Below, one piece after another: positions 63,009 to 64,000 of a stretch of DNA of 64,000 nucleotides. The translations under genes were made by a program, and so were the position numbers. The stretch comes from an uncultured Gammaproteobacteria bacterium (GTDB taxonomy: Bacteria; Pseudomonadota; Gammaproteobacteria; Ga0077536). The notes below the pieces were generated by a model. It saw nothing but the letters and a program-made list of their open reading frames with translations. It was not told where the DNA came from and searched no databases. The DNA lies in the NCBI GenBank assembly GCA_938082545.1, contig CALKCL010000007.1:1-64000 (forward strand), given 5' to 3'. Position 1 is the stretch's first letter. Each line of letters starts with the position of its first letter.

Positions 63009-63413
63009 TCAATTGTATTTTTCTAAAATATCTTTAACCCGTTTTTTAAAAATAGCATGTTCGCAAGCATCTTCCGACTCATAGACCTTACTTAAAATTT
63101 TGACGGGAACACCCCTGATACCTGAGGTGATTCCGATCTTATATCCCGTATGAGGCACCACACAAATCCTGACATACTTACCTTCCATTCCTTGCCGGCG
63201 AAATTTATCAATCACGCGAGCCAAATCAGCACTATGACGACTCGCTGGATGACCTCCTTGGCCAGGCAAGCCTATGGGATTTAGTCGATGCTCTTCAATC
63301 AACTCTTGTCTTTTTTTCTTGTCTGTAAGTAGAGGGAGAACGTGCGTTCTCGTAATAAAGTCATCTGTTTGAGAATGACTTCGATTTTCTTGTACACCAG
63401 TTTTACGTGCCAT
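63009..63413 (-). CDS. N,N-dimethylformamidase-like small (alpha) subunit
   Basis: A 134-residue protein matching, by memory, the plan of the Paracoccus DMFase small subunit. It has a charged helix 'KKKRQELIEEHRLNPIGLPGQGGHPAS' (about 33), 'LARVIDKFRRQGMEGKYVRI' (about 66), 'YKIGITSGIRGVPVKIL' and a C-terminal 'YESEDACEHAIFKKRVKDIL'. In the known enzyme this chain decorates the large subunit in alpha2-beta2 units. ATG 63413 is preferred to 63422 because AGGA then has normal spacing. It is the first gene of a three-gene minus-strand operon, small-large-extra. Confidence 0.8.
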   Translation of the reverse strand: MARKTGVQENRSHSQTDDFITRTHVLPLLTDKKKRQELIEEHRLNPIGLPGQGGHPASRHSADLARVIDKFRRQGMEGKYVRICVVPHTGYKIGITSGIRGVPVKILSKVYESEDACEHAIFKKRVKDILEKYN

Positions 63414-63857
63414 AACCACCATCCTTAACTAAAGCTAAATAAGGCTGCAGGGGTTTCCTGGAACAGAAGGCATGAGGTTGCAAATACAAATTATGGTCAT
63501 TACAGATAATGCTCCCCGTTCCTTTGTTTCATCAACAAAGAAACCACTAATCCACAGTCTGCAGGTAACAAAGCATTTTTGTCAATGACTTTAAAGGACT
63601 GCGAGACGACTCCATATTTTAGCTCTATTTATCCAGCCCAAAATAAACTAAAAAGCGGCAGATCAAAGGGTTGCGACTATGAAGATTCTTTTCAACCTAA
63701 CTAGACAGCTTCACCGTAAACCAGGCTGTTGTAGTGCCTCAGAGATTCACGACTATTAAAATAGTCAAATCTTGGGAGGATAATTTGTTTATCCATATGG
63801 ATAGTATAGACTTCCATCAAGGAACTACCGAGAAATTGACAGGGAAAGACAAAGACA
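63414..63857. other. Intergenic region between the DMFase-like operon and an LLM gene
   Basis: About 440 bases containing the divergent promoters of the DMFase-like operon and the LLM gene. A hairpin, CTTTGTT-TCATC-AACAAAG, lies at 63522-63540. The 61-codon ORF in the track (63734-63919) overlaps the LLM start in another frame and is probably not a gene. Nothing else stands out. Confidence 0.5.
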
Positions 63858-64000
63858 ATGAGTATGAAATTAGGCATCATTCAGTGGACGGAAGGTACGA
63901 CTGGCGAAGAACTAGTTAAGAATGTCAAACGACTCGAGCAACTAGGCTACGAAGAGCTATGGATGCCTGAAGTATGCGGACGAGAGCCTTATGCTACCGC
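63858..64000 (+). CDS. LLM-class flavin-dependent oxidoreductase, N-terminal part (runs off window)
   Basis: An ORF absent from the track because it has no stop in the window. From ATG 63858 (or 63864) it reads 'KLGIIQWTEGTTGEELVKNV' then 'KRLEQLGYEELWMPEVCGREPYAT'. The pattern of a first beta strand, helix, 'LGYEELWMPE' and a conserved acidic/Arg-Glu site is the start of a bacterial-luciferase-like TIM barrel. Divergent from the DMFase-like operon, so it may oxidise a related amide or amine substrate (inference). Confidence 0.75.
   Translation, partial: MSMKLGIIQWTEGTTGEELVKNVKRLEQLGYEELWMPEVCGREPYAT

Noticed and set aside
63734-63919. 61-codon ORF near the right edge
   Set aside because: It overlaps the start of the LLM gene in another frame and shows no recognisable sequence features.

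Overview
The window looks like a chromosomal segment of a marine-type, moderately AT-rich gammaproteobacterium. The best lineage marker is the minus-strand housekeeping block at 14.6-29.5 kb, whose order (orn, tsaE, amidase, mutL, miaA, hflX, hflK, hflC, hisZ, purA, pdxH, and separately SRP RNA, dnaX, ybaB, recR) is the gammaproteobacterial arrangement, although hfq is absent from its usual place between miaA and hflX. I see no insertion sequences, prophage, CRISPR arrays, tRNAs or rRNAs. The only structural RNA is the SRP RNA upstream of dnaX.

Layout: 0-11.5 kb is a mainly minus-strand accessory catabolic region: a NUDIX fragment, a VOC protein, two MFS exporters, an acyl-CoA ligase with an acyl-CoA dehydrogenase, an SDR, a divergent crotonase, a luciferase-like monooxygenase, a persulfide dioxygenase-rhodanese fusion and a HAD phosphatase. 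11.5-14.5 kb is a plus-strand MOSC / MoxR ATPase / CoxE-like VWA group. 14.6-29.5 kb is the housekeeping block. 29.8-33.7 kb is a hydantoinase/oxoprolinase pair. 33.8-39.4 kb is an unusual cluster combining an SDR, a small winged-helix-like protein, an unrecognised 520-residue protein, a stand-alone PEP-utilising 'swivelling' phosphohistidine domain, a tyrosine-phosphatase-like protein and an esterase. 39.4-44.5 kb holds small-molecule enzymes (DMT exporter, cyclase-family hydrolase, SDR, GST, TauD-like dioxygenase, cupin). 44.5-47.4 kb is a selenium locus. 47.6-48.7 kb is another luciferase-like enzyme. 48.7-56.9 kb is assimilatory sulfate reduction (cysD-cysN divergent from TSUP permease, cysI, DUF934, cysH, cysG and a CysB-like regulator). 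56.9-64 kb is catabolic again: intradiol dioxygenase, CoA-transferase, two luciferase-like enzymes and an N,N-dimethylformamidase-like operon.

Main discoveries. (1) The ORF track splits one gene at 46772-47422 into two ORFs at an in-frame TGA. The reading frame continues as Trp-TGA-Pro-Tyr-Cys, exactly where peroxiredoxin-like proteins have Trp-Cys-Pro-Tyr-Cys. A bacterial SECIS-like hairpin follows the TGA, and a fused NADH-dehydrogenase-like/SelD gene lies 19 bp away. This is a strong candidate selenoprotein. (2) dnaX carries a run of ten A in its coding strand. Slippage there gives immediate termination, as expected for programmed production of a short gamma-type clamp-loader subunit. (3) The 34.6-38.6 kb cluster looks like an uncharacterised phosphotransfer system without a visible ATP-grasp partner. 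(4) A DMFase-like operon carries an additional small gene.

Many track ORFs start at TTG or GTG upstream of a better-placed ATG. Starts were moved where a ribosome-binding site decided it.
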